Positions 7,017-16,488 of a stretch of DNA of 33,683 bases are shown piece by piece. The notes under the pieces were generated by a model. It made no database searches. It was given only the letters and a program-made list of their open reading frames with translations, and was not told where the DNA came from. The first letter of the stretch is position 1. The number at the start of each line of letters is the position of its first letter. A program made the translations under genes and the position numbers. Where the stretch lies: positions 1 to 33,683 of the forward strand of contig PLJN01000069.1 of NCBI GenBank assembly GCA_003140235.1, given 5' to 3'. Source of the DNA: Acidobacteriaceae bacterium. Lineage in GTDB: Bacteria > Acidobacteriota > Terriglobia > Terriglobales > Acidobacteriaceae.

Positions 7017-8654
7017 TTACGGCAGCACGTAGCGCAAGCTAACGTAGCTCATGCCAAGGTGCGCGTTCTTCGGCGCTCCAGCGGCTACAAACCACGGTGC
7101 ACGGGTCACGTAGGAAAACTGCGTGACCATCTGCACTGCGCCGTACTGCGGGTTCTTCCAGAAAGTCTGGGTCCAGTCAAACGTGCCTTCCTGAATGGCG
7201 CGATTGGCTGAGTTGGGTGAATTGACGCCGCCAAAGCCGATGGTGGGCTTAATGACCAAGGGTGAGGTGGGATCGATGAAAGAGTTACGCTCGGCATATG
7301 CTCCGCCGTAGTAGGCCCCGAACTGCGTCTTGGGATGGAACCCGAATTCAAATCCCAGCACGACGTCGCCGGAGTGGACCAGCGAGGGCTTAACGTCAAA
7401 TGTGGTAGGCCCAGTTTGTATGGCCCGGACCACAGTCTGGGGCGCAAGACCGTTAAGGTAACGGCCTACGCCATCGCCCCACATGCCCTGGGCAACGAAC
7501 CGGAGATGCCGACCCTGGGAGCCTTTGAACAGATCAACCAGGATGTCACCAAAAATCCCGCCGCCGACTGCCGAGTGGGAACTAAATGTAGTGCCGCCCA
7601 CAGGAACCGCAGTAATCTTCACTGTCGACTCCAAGCCGCCGCCTTCCCAGTGGAAGTGCCGGCCGCCGCCAAAATCGGTGTCATAGGCAACCTTGGTGAT
7701 GATGTCGGGACCCACGTTGGGGGCGCCCGCATTGTTGGCAGCGTCAAGCTGCACACCCAGGGCCGCGTTGAAGGCGAACGGGAAAATCACTTCTCCGGCG
7801 GCTACAAACTGTTGCGGATTCTGGGCCTCTATGGCCCACACCCAATGATCGTTAAAGTGATAGGCCGCACGGAAGGCACCCGCGCGGGTGTAGTTGTAAC
7901 CTACGCCGATTCCGGCATCCTCGTGGTACCCCAGAGACAGGTCGGCAGGATTGGGCGAAACTCCCACACGGTTGGGGGTCTGCAGGCCCCAGATTTGGCC
8001 GGCGAGAAACTCCCACTTGTGCCGCTTCAAGTCCAGCCAGTAGAGGCGAAGGCGGTCCGTGTGCGGATTGGAAGTAACAAACACGTTGGCCGCATCGTTT
8101 CCGTTGAAGTCGAATTCGATGTAGCCGGTGATGTCATTCTCGCCGAACTTGGCATGGGTCTTGATATTGAACCGGGAATACTGCCCGGTAGAGCGATACT
8201 CCGTAAGATGACCCTGGACAGTGTTGCTGAACGGAATGGCGCCGTAGCTGGTTGCGGTTACGTTGCCCGTATTGGTGCTGCGGAAAACGTTTTCAAAGTC
8301 GACGAACCCGCCGGGCGTAAACTCGGCTGCGCCAATGCGGAACGACAGCGGCGACTCTTTGCCCTTGCCCTCATCCTGCATGGCTGCGGAAGCCGTCACG
8401 GGGGCCGCGACCTTCAGGTTCGCATCCACCAGCCGCGGTGCGGAAGAAGAATCAGCGGTTTGCTTTTGCAGCTTTTCGATTTGTGCCTGCTGCTCGGCAA
8501 TCTGTTGCTGTTGGGCGGCAATGGCTTGACGCAGGGCCTTCAGTTCGCTTGCCACCGTTGTGGAATCATCCGGCCCGGCGGCTGGCGCGCTGGTTTGTCC
8601 CAGCGCCAACCCCGTGGCCAGCAATAGGAAACTCATCCTTTGTAACAATCTCAT
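7017..8654 (-). CDS. Outer-membrane porin with N-terminal coiled coil (DcaP-like)
   Basis: This protein of about 545 residues has a signal peptide (ending near ALGQ), then a Gln-rich coiled coil (about 35-70, repeated QQQIAEQQAQIEKLQKQ-like heptads), then a long beta-rich domain ending in RYVLP. N-terminal periplasmic coiled coils followed by a barrel occur in the DcaP and related trimeric porins. The barrel has alternating aromatic and glycine patterns such as FVDFENVFRST. The start at 8654 is supported by AAGGAGA about 9 nt upstream. A farther ATG at 8702 would add a non-signal extension. The substrate is unknown. It is terminated by the hairpin at 6962-6996. Confidence 0.83.
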   Translation of the reverse strand: MRLLQRMSFLLLATGLALGQTSAPAAGPDDSTTVASELKALRQAIAAQQQQIAEQQAQIEKLQKQTADSSSAPRLVDANLKVAAPVTASAAMQDEGKGKESPLSFRIGAAEFTPGGFVDFENVFRSTNTGNVTATSYGAIPFSNTVQGHLTEYRSTGQYSRFNIKTHAKFGENDITGYIEFDFNGNDAANVFVTSNPHTDRLRLYWLDLKRHKWEFLAGQIWGLQTPNRVGVSPNPADLSLGYHEDAGIGVGYNYTRAGAFRAAYHFNDHWVWAIEAQNPQQFVAAGEVIFPFAFNAALGVQLDAANNAGAPNVGPDIITKVAYDTDFGGGRHFHWEGGGLESTVKITAVPVGGTTFSSHSAVGGGIFGDILVDLFKGSQGRHLRFVAQGMWGDGVGRYLNGLAPQTVVRAIQTGPTTFDVKPSLVHSGDVVLGFEFGFHPKTQFGAYYGGAYAERNSFIDPTSPLVIKPTIGFGGVNSPNSANRAIQEGTFDWTQTFWKNPQYGAVQMVTQFSYVTRAPWFVAAGAPKNAHLGMSYVSLRYVLP

Positions 8655-8914
8655 TGAGCTGCTCTCCTTGATTGGACTAGTAGTAGTGCTTTGCGGTCCC
8701 ATTTCGTTGCTGAAAATCTCCCCATTTTCGAAGCAAACCTGCTACCGGCTCCTGGCTCGGGCGGACAGGCGGAACTATTCTCTTATTTCTAAGCAGGTCA
8801 AAGATAATCCAAAGATCACCATATGGGAAGAGTTAAATTGTTTTTTTTTGGTCAATTCTTCCAGGAGCAGCCACCCCCCTCCAGGCCGCCTTTTTGCTCC
8901 AAACGGGGTGGAGC

Positions 8915-10414
8915 TCAATTCCCCACATGGGCCACGAAACTTCCCGTTTCCACCCGCCCTTCGCGCTTTACCTGGACGAGAATCCGGTAATCGCCGGCCT
9001 GGGGAAAGCCATACAGGAATGAAACGTCCGCGGACGGAGCGCTATGGTCCATTCCGGCCATGCCCTGGCCCGGAGTTCCTCCCTGCGCGATGGCCAGTGC
9101 GGCCATGGAAACAGACCCCGCAGGGTGAATATGCGAAAACACCATGCCGTCGGTGCTCATGAAGACCGCGTGTCCCGCCATCCCCATATAGTTTTCCAAG
9201 CCGGAAGCGGGCTTTCCATCTTTATCTTCTATGCGGAAGCGAAACCAGATTGGCTGTTTGGCTCGCAGCGGCGCCGCGTCCCGCTCCCATACCATGTGAT
9301 AGCCGTCTGCCAGGATGGCGACTTCGTCGGAAGGCGCTAAGGCAGCTTCGCCGGAATCGTCTCCTGAAAGTGGCCTGGTGTTGGTCGGAGCCAGATCATT
9401 CCCCAGGTTGATTTCGCCAACCTGGGTTTCAGGGAAACCAGTGTGGTGCACGATGTCCGCGTAAATCCGGTACTGACCCGCGGGCATGGCGGGCAGGCGC
9501 TGGGAGAACTCGCCCGTCTCCACCTGGTCGGGATGCAGATGCCAGAAGCTCCGCATGTCCGGCATACGGACAATAAAGAGGTGCATCAGATGTCCGTGAT
9601 CGGGGACCAGATCATCCAGACGCAGGCGGTCCGGCCGCTCGGTCCGGAACTGCGTGAGGCGGACAGCATTGGGGTTGTGCAGTTGCAAGCGCAGCGAATT
9701 GTCGGCTGCCAGGAATACCCCGAGATGAGGAAGCTTGTACGTCAGCTCGGCAGTATCGTCAGCTTCGGCCTTCCACCAGGAGTTGGTAAAGAGAACAACT
9801 GCCAGCATTAGTACCGCGGCAATCGCCATGCGCCACCTTGCGCGCTTGATCTGCGCCGGCGACGGGGCCTGAGCTGGATCGAGTTCGGCATCGCGGTTCG
9901 CCGCGCCAATAATGCCGACCAGCCCCAGGACCAGCAGCAGCCCCAAAACGCTGAGCAGAATGCCGAGCGCCGTCCGCATGCCCAGAGACGCGGTGGAAAC
10001 GGCTGCAACCGGCACTGCCATCTCGGCCTTGCCGTGGTCGCCATCCACGGTGATCTGCACTTTCCACGAGCCGCGGTCCATGATCCACAGTTTTCCGTAA
10101 AAGACTTTGGGATCACCGAGGTGCTGTGCCACGTCTGGCGTGGGGGCCAGTTTGGCGCCGGGGCCAACCATCCGCAGCGGCAGGATTTCAACTCGAGTAA
10201 CACCAGGCGATATGCTGCGGACTTCGATCTCAGCCACACCCGGAATCACCGCAGGCGGACGAATGATGACCAGCAGCGTGTACGGTCCGGCCTGGCCCTG
10301 GTAGTACACGTCGGGGCTGCCCACGTGCGCGAAAGCGAGCGGAGACAAGAGAACAAACGCAATCAGGGAAACGGCGGTCCGCATCTTCATTGTTATTGTT
10401 TTTACCAAGGACAT
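8915..10414 (-). CDS. Exported membrane protein with His/Met-rich C-terminal domain
   Basis: I do not recognise a named family for this 499-residue protein. It has an N-terminal signal-like segment (LIAFVLLSPLAFAH), an Ig-like beta domain (about 30-140) and a pair of membrane helices (about 144-168 and 194-212). A large extracytoplasmic region follows. That region contains GHLMHLF, FWHLHPDQ, IVHHTGF, MGMAGHAVFM, SHIHPAG and GMAGMDHS. Clustered His and Met in this style suggest copper or another metal, as in CopC/YcnJ-like or YtkA-like proteins. It starts 13 nt after the preceding membrane protein gene, so the two form an operon. Confidence 0.7.
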   Translation of the reverse strand: MSLVKTITMKMRTAVSLIAFVLLSPLAFAHVGSPDVYYQGQAGPYTLLVIIRPPAVIPGVAEIEVRSISPGVTRVEILPLRMVGPGAKLAPTPDVAQHLGDPKVFYGKLWIMDRGSWKVQITVDGDHGKAEMAVPVAAVSTASLGMRTALGILLSVLGLLLVLGLVGIIGAANRDAELDPAQAPSPAQIKRARWRMAIAAVLMLAVVLFTNSWWKAEADDTAELTYKLPHLGVFLAADNSLRLQLHNPNAVRLTQFRTERPDRLRLDDLVPDHGHLMHLFIVRMPDMRSFWHLHPDQVETGEFSQRLPAMPAGQYRIYADIVHHTGFPETQVGEINLGNDLAPTNTRPLSGDDSGEAALAPSDEVAILADGYHMVWERDAAPLRAKQPIWFRFRIEDKDGKPASGLENYMGMAGHAVFMSTDGMVFSHIHPAGSVSMAALAIAQGGTPGQGMAGMDHSAPSADVSFLYGFPQAGDYRILVQVKREGRVETGSFVAHVGN

Positions 10415-10427
10415 CTTTAATTAGTTC

Positions 10428-11615
10428 CTAGCGCCGCACACGGCGCATCCAGTTGCCCCATGTGATACCCAGTCGCGTGCTGAGAAAGGCAGCCACCAGC
10501 GCCACCCCGAAGTGGATCCAAGACCCCCGCGCGGTCTCCAGGACAAAGACATTTCGCACGCTGGGCGCTGCCGACGGCAAGGCAAAGTAGAAATATTGCG
10601 TGCCAAAAACCCAGTTGCGAGCCGCCGGAGACATCAGAAAAGTCCCAAAGGGCCACTGCACGGCAATCAGGACGACTACAAAAACGGTCCCGGCAACCGC
10701 TGCCTGCAGCCATTGGTTCCATTTCGCTTTCACCATTCTTGGCCACAGCAGGTCCAACGCAAACGCGGGGACCACAATCAAGAGAGGGAAATGCAGCGGA
10801 ATGAAATGCGTCACATGCTGGTAGACCGGACCCAGCTTCGGTTCGCCGGGAAAAAGCGGAAATATCCATAACGCCACCAGAAAGAACAATGAGTAGACGG
10901 ACGTGATGGCCGTTCTGGCAAAGCGCCAGCCGGAAGCCCGCGCAATCACTTCAAGCTGTACCGGCAGCCATATGCTGACGACAAGATACATCGTCATGCC
11001 ATGCATGAAAACGCGGTTGGTGTATTCCAGCTTGAACAGCATGTCCAGAATCACCATGAAGCCGCCGGAGAAGATGAGCAGCCATTCCAGGCGCCGGCGC
11101 TGCACGCCTTCTGCACGGTTCATCTGGCCGAGAATCAGGATCACGCCGCCCCACATAATGCCCGCAATCCCCAGGGCCAGCACAGCATGCGGCGGACTAA
11201 TGATCTTTACGTCCAGCCCGTAAGCGTCATGCCACCAGTTGTCAAAAGGTGCGGACGTGAGCATGGCCGCGCCGCCCCACGCGCAAATAAATGCTCCCAG
11301 CGGCCCGCGAAAACCCAGAACGCTTACGGATGTTTGCAGCGCCGCGGGATTGCGTCCGAACGTAGTGCCGAAGATCAGATAGCAGGAAGAGAAAGCCGTG
11401 AGCAGTGCCGCAAATTGAATCAGTAAGTGCGCGGGTGTCCAGAACGTGTCGCGGCCGATGGTTTCGTGCCAGGAGATGTCCCAGTACAATCCCGCCATGA
11501 TGCTGGCGGAAGCCGTGACGCACGACCAGATATACCAGGGGATTCGGCCAGCGCTGGAAGACTCCGCCCTGGCAAATGCAGCCGGCACGTTCGCTGCTCC
11601 GGCGTTGCTGCTCAT
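10428..11615 (-). CDS. Polytopic membrane protein with paired His motifs, unknown function
   Basis: This 395-residue protein has about nine to ten predicted membrane helices. Two conserved-looking histidine motifs lie near the helix ends: WDISWHETIGRDTFWTPAH (about 45-63) and NWWHDAYGLDVK...SPPHA (about 126-143). A third is MHGMTMY. Such paired motifs could bind a metal, but I do not recognise the family. It is co-transcribed with the His/Met-rich exported protein downstream, which strengthens a metal-linked hypothesis. Its upstream region is shared with the divergent decarboxylase gene. Confidence 0.7.
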   Translation of the reverse strand: MSSNAGAANVPAAFARAESSSAGRIPWYIWSCVTASASIMAGLYWDISWHETIGRDTFWTPAHLLIQFAALLTAFSSCYLIFGTTFGRNPAALQTSVSVLGFRGPLGAFICAWGGAAMLTSAPFDNWWHDAYGLDVKIISPPHAVLALGIAGIMWGGVILILGQMNRAEGVQRRRLEWLLIFSGGFMVILDMLFKLEYTNRVFMHGMTMYLVVSIWLPVQLEVIARASGWRFARTAITSVYSLFFLVALWIFPLFPGEPKLGPVYQHVTHFIPLHFPLLIVVPAFALDLLWPRMVKAKWNQWLQAAVAGTVFVVVLIAVQWPFGTFLMSPAARNWVFGTQYFYFALPSAAPSVRNVFVLETARGSWIHFGVALVAAFLSTRLGITWGNWMRRVRR

Positions 11616-11730
11616 ACGCTCCTCCGCTTGAATCTACATAGAATACACTGAACAGCGATTCATTCTTCCATCTCAGCCGAGTGAGCCCCTTAGCGAGTGA
11701 TACCTTAGAGTGAAAAGAGTGAAAACTTTT

Positions 11731-13173
11731 ATGGACTCCGCAGCCAATCCGAAGAAAGCTGTCCCGACTCCAGAGCAGGACACTGCCTGGAAAAACTACG
11801 TAGAGGATTTTCGCGGCGCCGGGCATGAAACCGTGGAATGGATTGCCCGCTATTTCAATAATGTCGCCGACCTTCCGGTGCTGGCCAAGGTGAAGCCCGG
11901 AGAATTGCTAGACGCTCTCCCCGCTTCCGCGCCGGAACTGGGCGAATCTTACGCCGCAATGCTGAGCGACTTTGACCGGATCATCATGCCGGCGGTGACG
12001 CAGTGGAACCATCCGCGATTCTTTGCGTATTTTGCCTGCACCGGTTCCGCGCCCGCGATCCTCGGTGAAATGCTGGCCGCGGCACTCAACACTAACGGAC
12101 TACATTGGAAGACTTCTCCCGCGGTAGCCGAACTGGAAACGCGCACGCTGGACTGGCTACGCCAATGGATGGGACTACCGGCAGGCTGGTTCGGGATTAT
12201 TTACGACACCGCGTCCACCAGCAGCATGCACGCCATCGTCGCAGCACGTGAAATGGTCGCGCCGGAAGCGCGCCGCGAAGGTAATCCCCCGGGCTTGGTG
12301 CTCTACACATCCGAACAATCTCACTCCTCGATTGAAAAAGGCGCCATCGCCGTCGGCATTGGCCAGAACAACGTAAGAAAAGTTCCCGTAGACGCCGATT
12401 TCCGCATGCGGCCCGATGCCCTCGCCGCGATGATCGAGCAGGACAAAGCCGCAGGCAAACGGCCGTTCTGCGTTGTCGCTGCAGTCGGCACAACTTCCAC
12501 TACCAGCGTTGATCCGGTTCCCCAGATCGCGGACATCGCCGAGAAGCATGGCTTGTGGCTGCACGTGGACGCGGCCTACGCCGGCGCTGCGGCGATTGTC
12601 CCTGAGCATCGCTACATTCTCAACGGCGCTGAGCGCGCTCACTCGCTGGTGGTCAACGCCCACAAGTGGCTGCTGACTCCGATTGATCTCAGCGTTTTCT
12701 ATACCAGGCGGCCGGACATATTGCGCCGCGCTTTTTCTCTTGTTCCGGAATATCTGCAACCCCAGGGCGATCCGCGCGCGCATGATTTGATGGATTATGG
12801 CGTTCCTCTCGGCCATCGCTTCCGCGCATTGAAGCTGTGGTTTGTAATGCGCTACTTCGGTCGCGAAAAAGTGGAAGCCCTGCTGCGCTCGCACATCGAA
12901 TGGGCCAGACGGTTGGCAGATTTAATTGACGCCGACCCAAGATTCGAGCGCGTAGCGCCGGTGCCGCTCTCCGTCGTCTGCTTCCGCTACAAAGGCACCG
13001 ACGAAGACAATAAAGCGATTGTGGACAAGGTCAATGCTTCGGAAAAATTCTTTATCGCCTATACCGTGCTGCATGGCAAAGTCACGCTACGTCTCGCCAT
13101 CGGCAATCTGGCGACTACCTGGGAAGATGTTCACGAAGCGTGGAAGTTGATCCAGGGCGCAGTGTCCACATAG
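11731..13173 (+). CDS. Group II PLP-dependent aromatic-amino-acid-type decarboxylase
   Basis: This enzyme of about 480 residues matches aromatic-L-amino-acid decarboxylases in length and order. Visible features are HPRFFAYF near the substrate-binding loop, SEQSHSSIEKGA with the His that stacks on PLP, HVDAAYAG with the Asp that contacts the pyridine nitrogen, and NAHKWLLTPID with the PLP-binding Lys at about 312. It should release CO2 from Trp, Tyr, Phe or DOPA to give an amine. The exact substrate cannot be read from sequence. I chose the ATG at 11731. A GTG at 11710 is possible, and neither has a strong ribosome site. Confidence 0.9.
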   Translation: MDSAANPKKAVPTPEQDTAWKNYVEDFRGAGHETVEWIARYFNNVADLPVLAKVKPGELLDALPASAPELGESYAAMLSDFDRIIMPAVTQWNHPRFFAYFACTGSAPAILGEMLAAALNTNGLHWKTSPAVAELETRTLDWLRQWMGLPAGWFGIIYDTASTSSMHAIVAAREMVAPEARREGNPPGLVLYTSEQSHSSIEKGAIAVGIGQNNVRKVPVDADFRMRPDALAAMIEQDKAAGKRPFCVVAAVGTTSTTSVDPVPQIADIAEKHGLWLHVDAAYAGAAAIVPEHRYILNGAERAHSLVVNAHKWLLTPIDLSVFYTRRPDILRRAFSLVPEYLQPQGDPRAHDLMDYGVPLGHRFRALKLWFVMRYFGREKVEALLRSHIEWARRLADLIDADPRFERVAPVPLSVVCFRYKGTDEDNKAIVDKVNASEKFFIAYTVLHGKVTLRLAIGNLATTWEDVHEAWKLIQGAVST

Positions 13174-13190
13174 GCGGCGATCAAAACCAT

Positions 13191-13315
13191 ACCGCTGATA
13201 ACGCTGATTGGGCAAGTTCATCGCCAAGCGCGCAAGGCTGCCAAGGATCGACAACGCTGGCGGAAATACCTTGGGTTACCCTCTCCCAATCAGCGTCATC
13301 AGCGTTATCAGCGGT
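13191..13315. repeat. Intergenic inverted repeat with internal 9-bp duplication
   Basis: The left arm at 13191-13212 (ACCGCTGATAACGCTGATTG then GG) is the reverse complement of 13285-13315, except that the right arm has an extra CAGCGTCAT unit. The loop is about 72 nt. It lies between the decarboxylase stop and the glucoamylase start. It resembles the dispersed intergenic palindromes elsewhere in this window and lacks a T-tract, so it is not a normal terminator. Confidence 0.75.
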
Positions 13316-13434
13316 AAGGTTGTTGGCGGGGTTTGGCTAATTGCCAATTGCCATTTGCTCATTGCTTCCCCGCGTCCATTTGCATCTTGCGACCCACAGT
13401 TCTATCGTTGGGATTCGGCTCAAGCAGGTGCATC

Positions 13435-15837
13435 ATGCAAGATGATTCCCACGGTTCTCCCAATGTGGCCTTCGGCCATCCTGGAATCCCGCCAACGTGG
13501 TCACCGGGTTCCAAGGACGGCATAGGCACCGCCTATTCCCAGGCAAGCCGCGTTTGGTTCACGCTGGCCATGGGGATCCTGACGGAGATTTATTACCCCA
13601 CCATTGACCGCCCGCAGATTCGTGATGCGCAGTTTCTCATCACGGACGGCGAGACATTTTTCCACGAAGAAAAGCGTGACTTAATTGCTCACGTCGAGCG
13701 GATTGAAGCGGACACGCTCGGCTATCGCCTGGTCAGCGCGGATCCCGAAGGACGCTACACGCTCACAAAAGAAATCATTGCTGATCCTCATCAGCCTTGC
13801 GTGCTGGTGCATACGAATTTTGCCGTCGTCAAAGAATGGCAAGGTAAGCTGCGGATTTACTTTTTACTGGCGCCGCATCTGGAAGGCGCAGGCTGGGGCA
13901 ACTCGGCCAAGAAAGTGAAAGTCGCCGGACGCCATGTGCTGGCGGCATGGAAGAACCACACACATCTGGCGCTGGGCAGCGATCATAGCTTTCTTCGCGC
14001 GTCCTGCGGGTTTGTCGGGTCGAGCGACGGATGGCAGGACCTGCACGACAATTTCAAAATGGATTGGGAATTTGACCGCGCTGACGACGGCAACATCGCG
14101 TTGATGGGAGAAATTGATCTCGGCAAGGGAAACGAGTTCACCGTGGCGATTGCTTTTGGCGACAGTCTCCACGCCGCCGTGGCCGGGTTCAGCCAGTCGC
14201 TGGCTCTGCCTTTCGCGCACATCCGTACAAGGTTCATCGAACAGTGGCAGCGTGTCGGTGCAAAGATCCGGAGTATTGACCAGGTGTCCACCGACGGCGG
14301 ACATTTATCCCGGACCAGCGGCAGCTTGTTGCTGGCCCATGAAGACAAGACGTTTGCCGGAGCGTTGATTGCCTCCGCCAGTATTCCCTGGGGCGACGCC
14401 ATGGGTGACGACGATCTTGGCGGCTACCACCTGGTGTGGACACGCGACATGGTGAACAGCGCCACGGCGCTTCAAGCCAGCGGCGACCACGCGACTCCGC
14501 TGCGCGCGCTGATTTATCTCGCATGCTCGCAACAGCCGGACGGCGGCTTCCCGCAAAACTTCTGGATTGACGGCACGCCATATTGGAAAGGCATTCAACT
14601 GGATGAAGTCGCCTTCCCCATCATTCTTGCGTGGCGGCTGTGGCGGGAAAACGCGCTTGAGAATTTTGATCCGTGGCCGCTGGTCAAGTCGGCGGCCGGT
14701 TATCTGATTCTGCACGGCCCGCGTACCCAGCAGGAACGCTGGGAAGAATCCAGCGGATACTCGCCTTCCACCATCGCCACTAACATCACTGCGTTGATCT
14801 GCGCGGCTGATCTCGCACGCGCCAAGGGTGAATCAGAATCCGCTCACTTCATGGAAGACTTTGCTGACTTCCTCGAAACCAACGTCGAGAAATGGACAGT
14901 GACGACGCAAGGCTCGGTAGTCCCGGGAATTTCGCGGCACTACATACGTATTCTCCCGGCAAGCGTTCACGACATTGCGCCGTTGGAAGACCCCAACACG
15001 GGCACGATCGTGATACCCAGCCGTCCTCCCGGCGAGCCCTGGGAATTTCCCGCGAAAGATATAGTCGACGCTGGATTTCTCGAACTTGTCCGCTACGGCA
15101 TACGCAAAGCCGGAAGCCCGCTGATGGAAGATTCGCTACGAGTGATTGACGCCGTGCTCAAAGTCGAAACTCCGTTTGGCCCATGCTGGCGCCGCTATAA
15201 CCACGACGGCTACGGCAACCACGCCGATGGCAAACCATACACCGGCTGGGGTGAAGGCCGCGCCTGGCCACTGCTCACCGGCGAGCGCGCCCACTACGAA
15301 CTGGCCGCCGGACGCGACGTGCGCCCGTTCATCACCACCATGGAAAACTTTGCGTCCAACGGAGGCTTGCTGCCGGAACAAGTCTGGGACCAGCCCGACA
15401 TTCCCGAAGCCTTCATGTATTTCGGAAAACCCTGCGGCTCGGCCATGCCTCTGATGTGGGCCCATGCTGAATACATCAAACTGCTGCGGTCCGTAGCGGA
15501 CGGTCAGGTATTCGACCGCATAGCGCCAGTCGCCGATCGCTATCTGCAAAACCGCGGCCGCAAAGACCTCGAGCTCTGGAAACCCATGCGCCGTGTCCGA
15601 TCCATGCAGGCCGGCAAAATCCTGCGCGTACTATTGCCGGGAACATTTCGTCTGCGCTGGTCAACCGACGAATGGCAGACCAGTCATGACCAGGCAGCAA
15701 CACTCAGCGGACTAGGACTGGGTTTTGTAGACATCGCCACCGCACCGGGCCAGACCAGTCCGATACATTTTGAGTTTCTCGAAACAGAAATCTCCGACCT
15801 CGGCGATACCACGTTTCATGTCCAGGTTGATTCGTGA
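13435..15837 (+). CDS. GH15 glucoamylase / glucodextranase
   Basis: This 800-residue glycoside hydrolase family 15 enzyme has an N-terminal beta-sandwich domain (about 20-270) of the glucodextranase N-domain type, then an (alpha/alpha)6 catalytic barrel (about 290-680), then a C-terminal region (about 690-800). Catalytic-site features are WTRDM (substrate contacts), RWEESSGYSPST (acid Glu at 437 or 438) and GWGEGRAWPLL (base Glu at 607). It should release glucose from the non-reducing ends of alpha-glucans. No signal peptide is visible from this start, so it is probably cytoplasmic and could act on glycogen or maltodextrin. The ATG at 13435 has AGGTG 6 nt upstream. Translation from the TTG at 13333 would include repeat sequence and is rejected. 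Confidence 0.92.
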   Translation: MQDDSHGSPNVAFGHPGIPPTWSPGSKDGIGTAYSQASRVWFTLAMGILTEIYYPTIDRPQIRDAQFLITDGETFFHEEKRDLIAHVERIEADTLGYRLVSADPEGRYTLTKEIIADPHQPCVLVHTNFAVVKEWQGKLRIYFLLAPHLEGAGWGNSAKKVKVAGRHVLAAWKNHTHLALGSDHSFLRASCGFVGSSDGWQDLHDNFKMDWEFDRADDGNIALMGEIDLGKGNEFTVAIAFGDSLHAAVAGFSQSLALPFAHIRTRFIEQWQRVGAKIRSIDQVSTDGGHLSRTSGSLLLAHEDKTFAGALIASASIPWGDAMGDDDLGGYHLVWTRDMVNSATALQASGDHATPLRALIYLACSQQPDGGFPQNFWIDGTPYWKGIQLDEVAFPIILAWRLWRENALENFDPWPLVKSAAGYLILHGPRTQQERWEESSGYSPSTIATNITALICAADLARAKGESESAHFMEDFADFLETNVEKWTVTTQGSVVPGISRHYIRILPASVHDIAPLEDPNTGTIVIPSRPPGEPWEFPAKDIVDAGFLELVRYGIRKAGSPLMEDSLRVIDAVLKVETPFGPCWRRYNHDGYGNHADGKPYTGWGEGRAWPLLTGERAHYELAAGRDVRPFITTMENFASNGGLLPEQVWDQPDIPEAFMYFGKPCGSAMPLMWAHAEYIKLLRSVADGQVFDRIAPVADRYLQNRGRKDLELWKPMRRVRSMQAGKILRVLLPGTFRLRWSTDEWQTSHDQAATLSGLGLGFVDIATAPGQTSPIHFEFLETEISDLGDTTFHVQVDS

Positions 15838-16027
15838 GGAACGTTGGAGCATCCTGCTCCCCCGATCACGGCGATGACGGCGATCACCCGATCACGGCGA
15901 TCTCCTACAATTCCCGTTAACAGGGAGAAAAACAAGGGGAAGATGCCGCGCTCTGGTCCCGCAGACATTCAGAACCTCGATTCCATGGGCATTCCAAGAC
16001 TTTTCTTCCTGGACGGAGCTCATTCGT

Positions 16028-16081
16028 AACAGGGAGTGAACAGGGAAGGAACAGGGAAGGAACAGGGAAGGAACAGGAAAC
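16028..16081. repeat. 11-bp tandem repeat (AACAGGGAAGG)
   Basis: The unit AACAGGGAAGG appears three times in a row (16039-16071). It is preceded by a variant AACAGGGAGTG at 16028 and followed by a partial AACAGGAAAC. A related TTAACAGGGAGA lies at about 15918. The unit length of 11 and the lack of unique spacers make this a simple tandem repeat. Confidence 0.9.
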
Positions 16082-16384
16082 AAAACAGGTGCAGCCGACC
16101 TGTCCCAACTCTCCGGCCTCTGGACTTTCTGCTTTTCCGGGTGCTTTCCTGGGCGTTCTTGTTTCTGGCTGGGCGGGTCATGGGCGACCTCCGTTCTTCA
16201 GAGGCGCGGAGAACTGAGCGTTGGGGCGGGGGTTGGGGTTGGTTTTACTAACTACTAATTGCCAATTGCTAACTGCTGCTTTACCGTAGACATCAGCCAT
16301 CGTTTGCCTGCCTCCGTGCAGGTGGACTTCGGTTAGGGCGCGTTCGGTGCTAGATACACCGGGCGCTGCCCGTTGGGGTTTGTC

Positions 16385-16415
16385 ATTCCGAGCCGCCGGT
16401 TTCGCGGCGAGGAAT
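16385..16415. repeat. Palindromic CATTCCGAG/GAGGAATCTG element
   Basis: ATTCCGAGCCGC (16385-16396) pairs with GCGGCGAGGAAT (16404-16415), with two mismatches in the middle and an 7-nt loop. CTGTTTTT follows. Sequences of the form GTCATTCCGAG...CGAGGAATCT are recurrent intergenic elements in acidobacterial and some other genomes. It may also act as a weak terminator on the plus strand. Confidence 0.7.
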
Positions 16416-16459
16416 CTGTTTTTGGTTTTGACTCTCTACTTCTTCTTTTTCTTGTGTGG

Positions 16460-16488
16460 CGCCGGCGCCCTCGCCGGCGTTTTCTTTT
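16460..16488 (+). terminator. Terminator-like GC hairpin
   Basis: CGCCGGCG (16460-16467) and CGCCGGCG (16472-16479) form an 8-bp stem with loop CCCT, followed by TTTTCTTTT. It points rightward and sits about 40 nt before the first possible start of the NACHT gene. It could insulate that gene from upstream transcription. A related GCGCC-rich word occurs at 21103-21117, so it may instead belong to a dispersed repeat. Confidence 0.55.

Noticed and set aside
7335..8627. Plus-strand open frame of 430 codons opposite the porin gene
   Set aside because: It has no recognisable domain. The antisense porin has a signal peptide, coiled coil, ribosome site and terminator.
16028..16081. Possible CRISPR array
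   Set aside because: The unit is 11 bp and contiguous, with no unique spacers and no cas genes nearby.
15892..16108. Minus-strand frames with repeated FPVPSLFLPCS-type peptides
   Set aside because: They are translations of the 11-bp tandem repeat, without a start signal.
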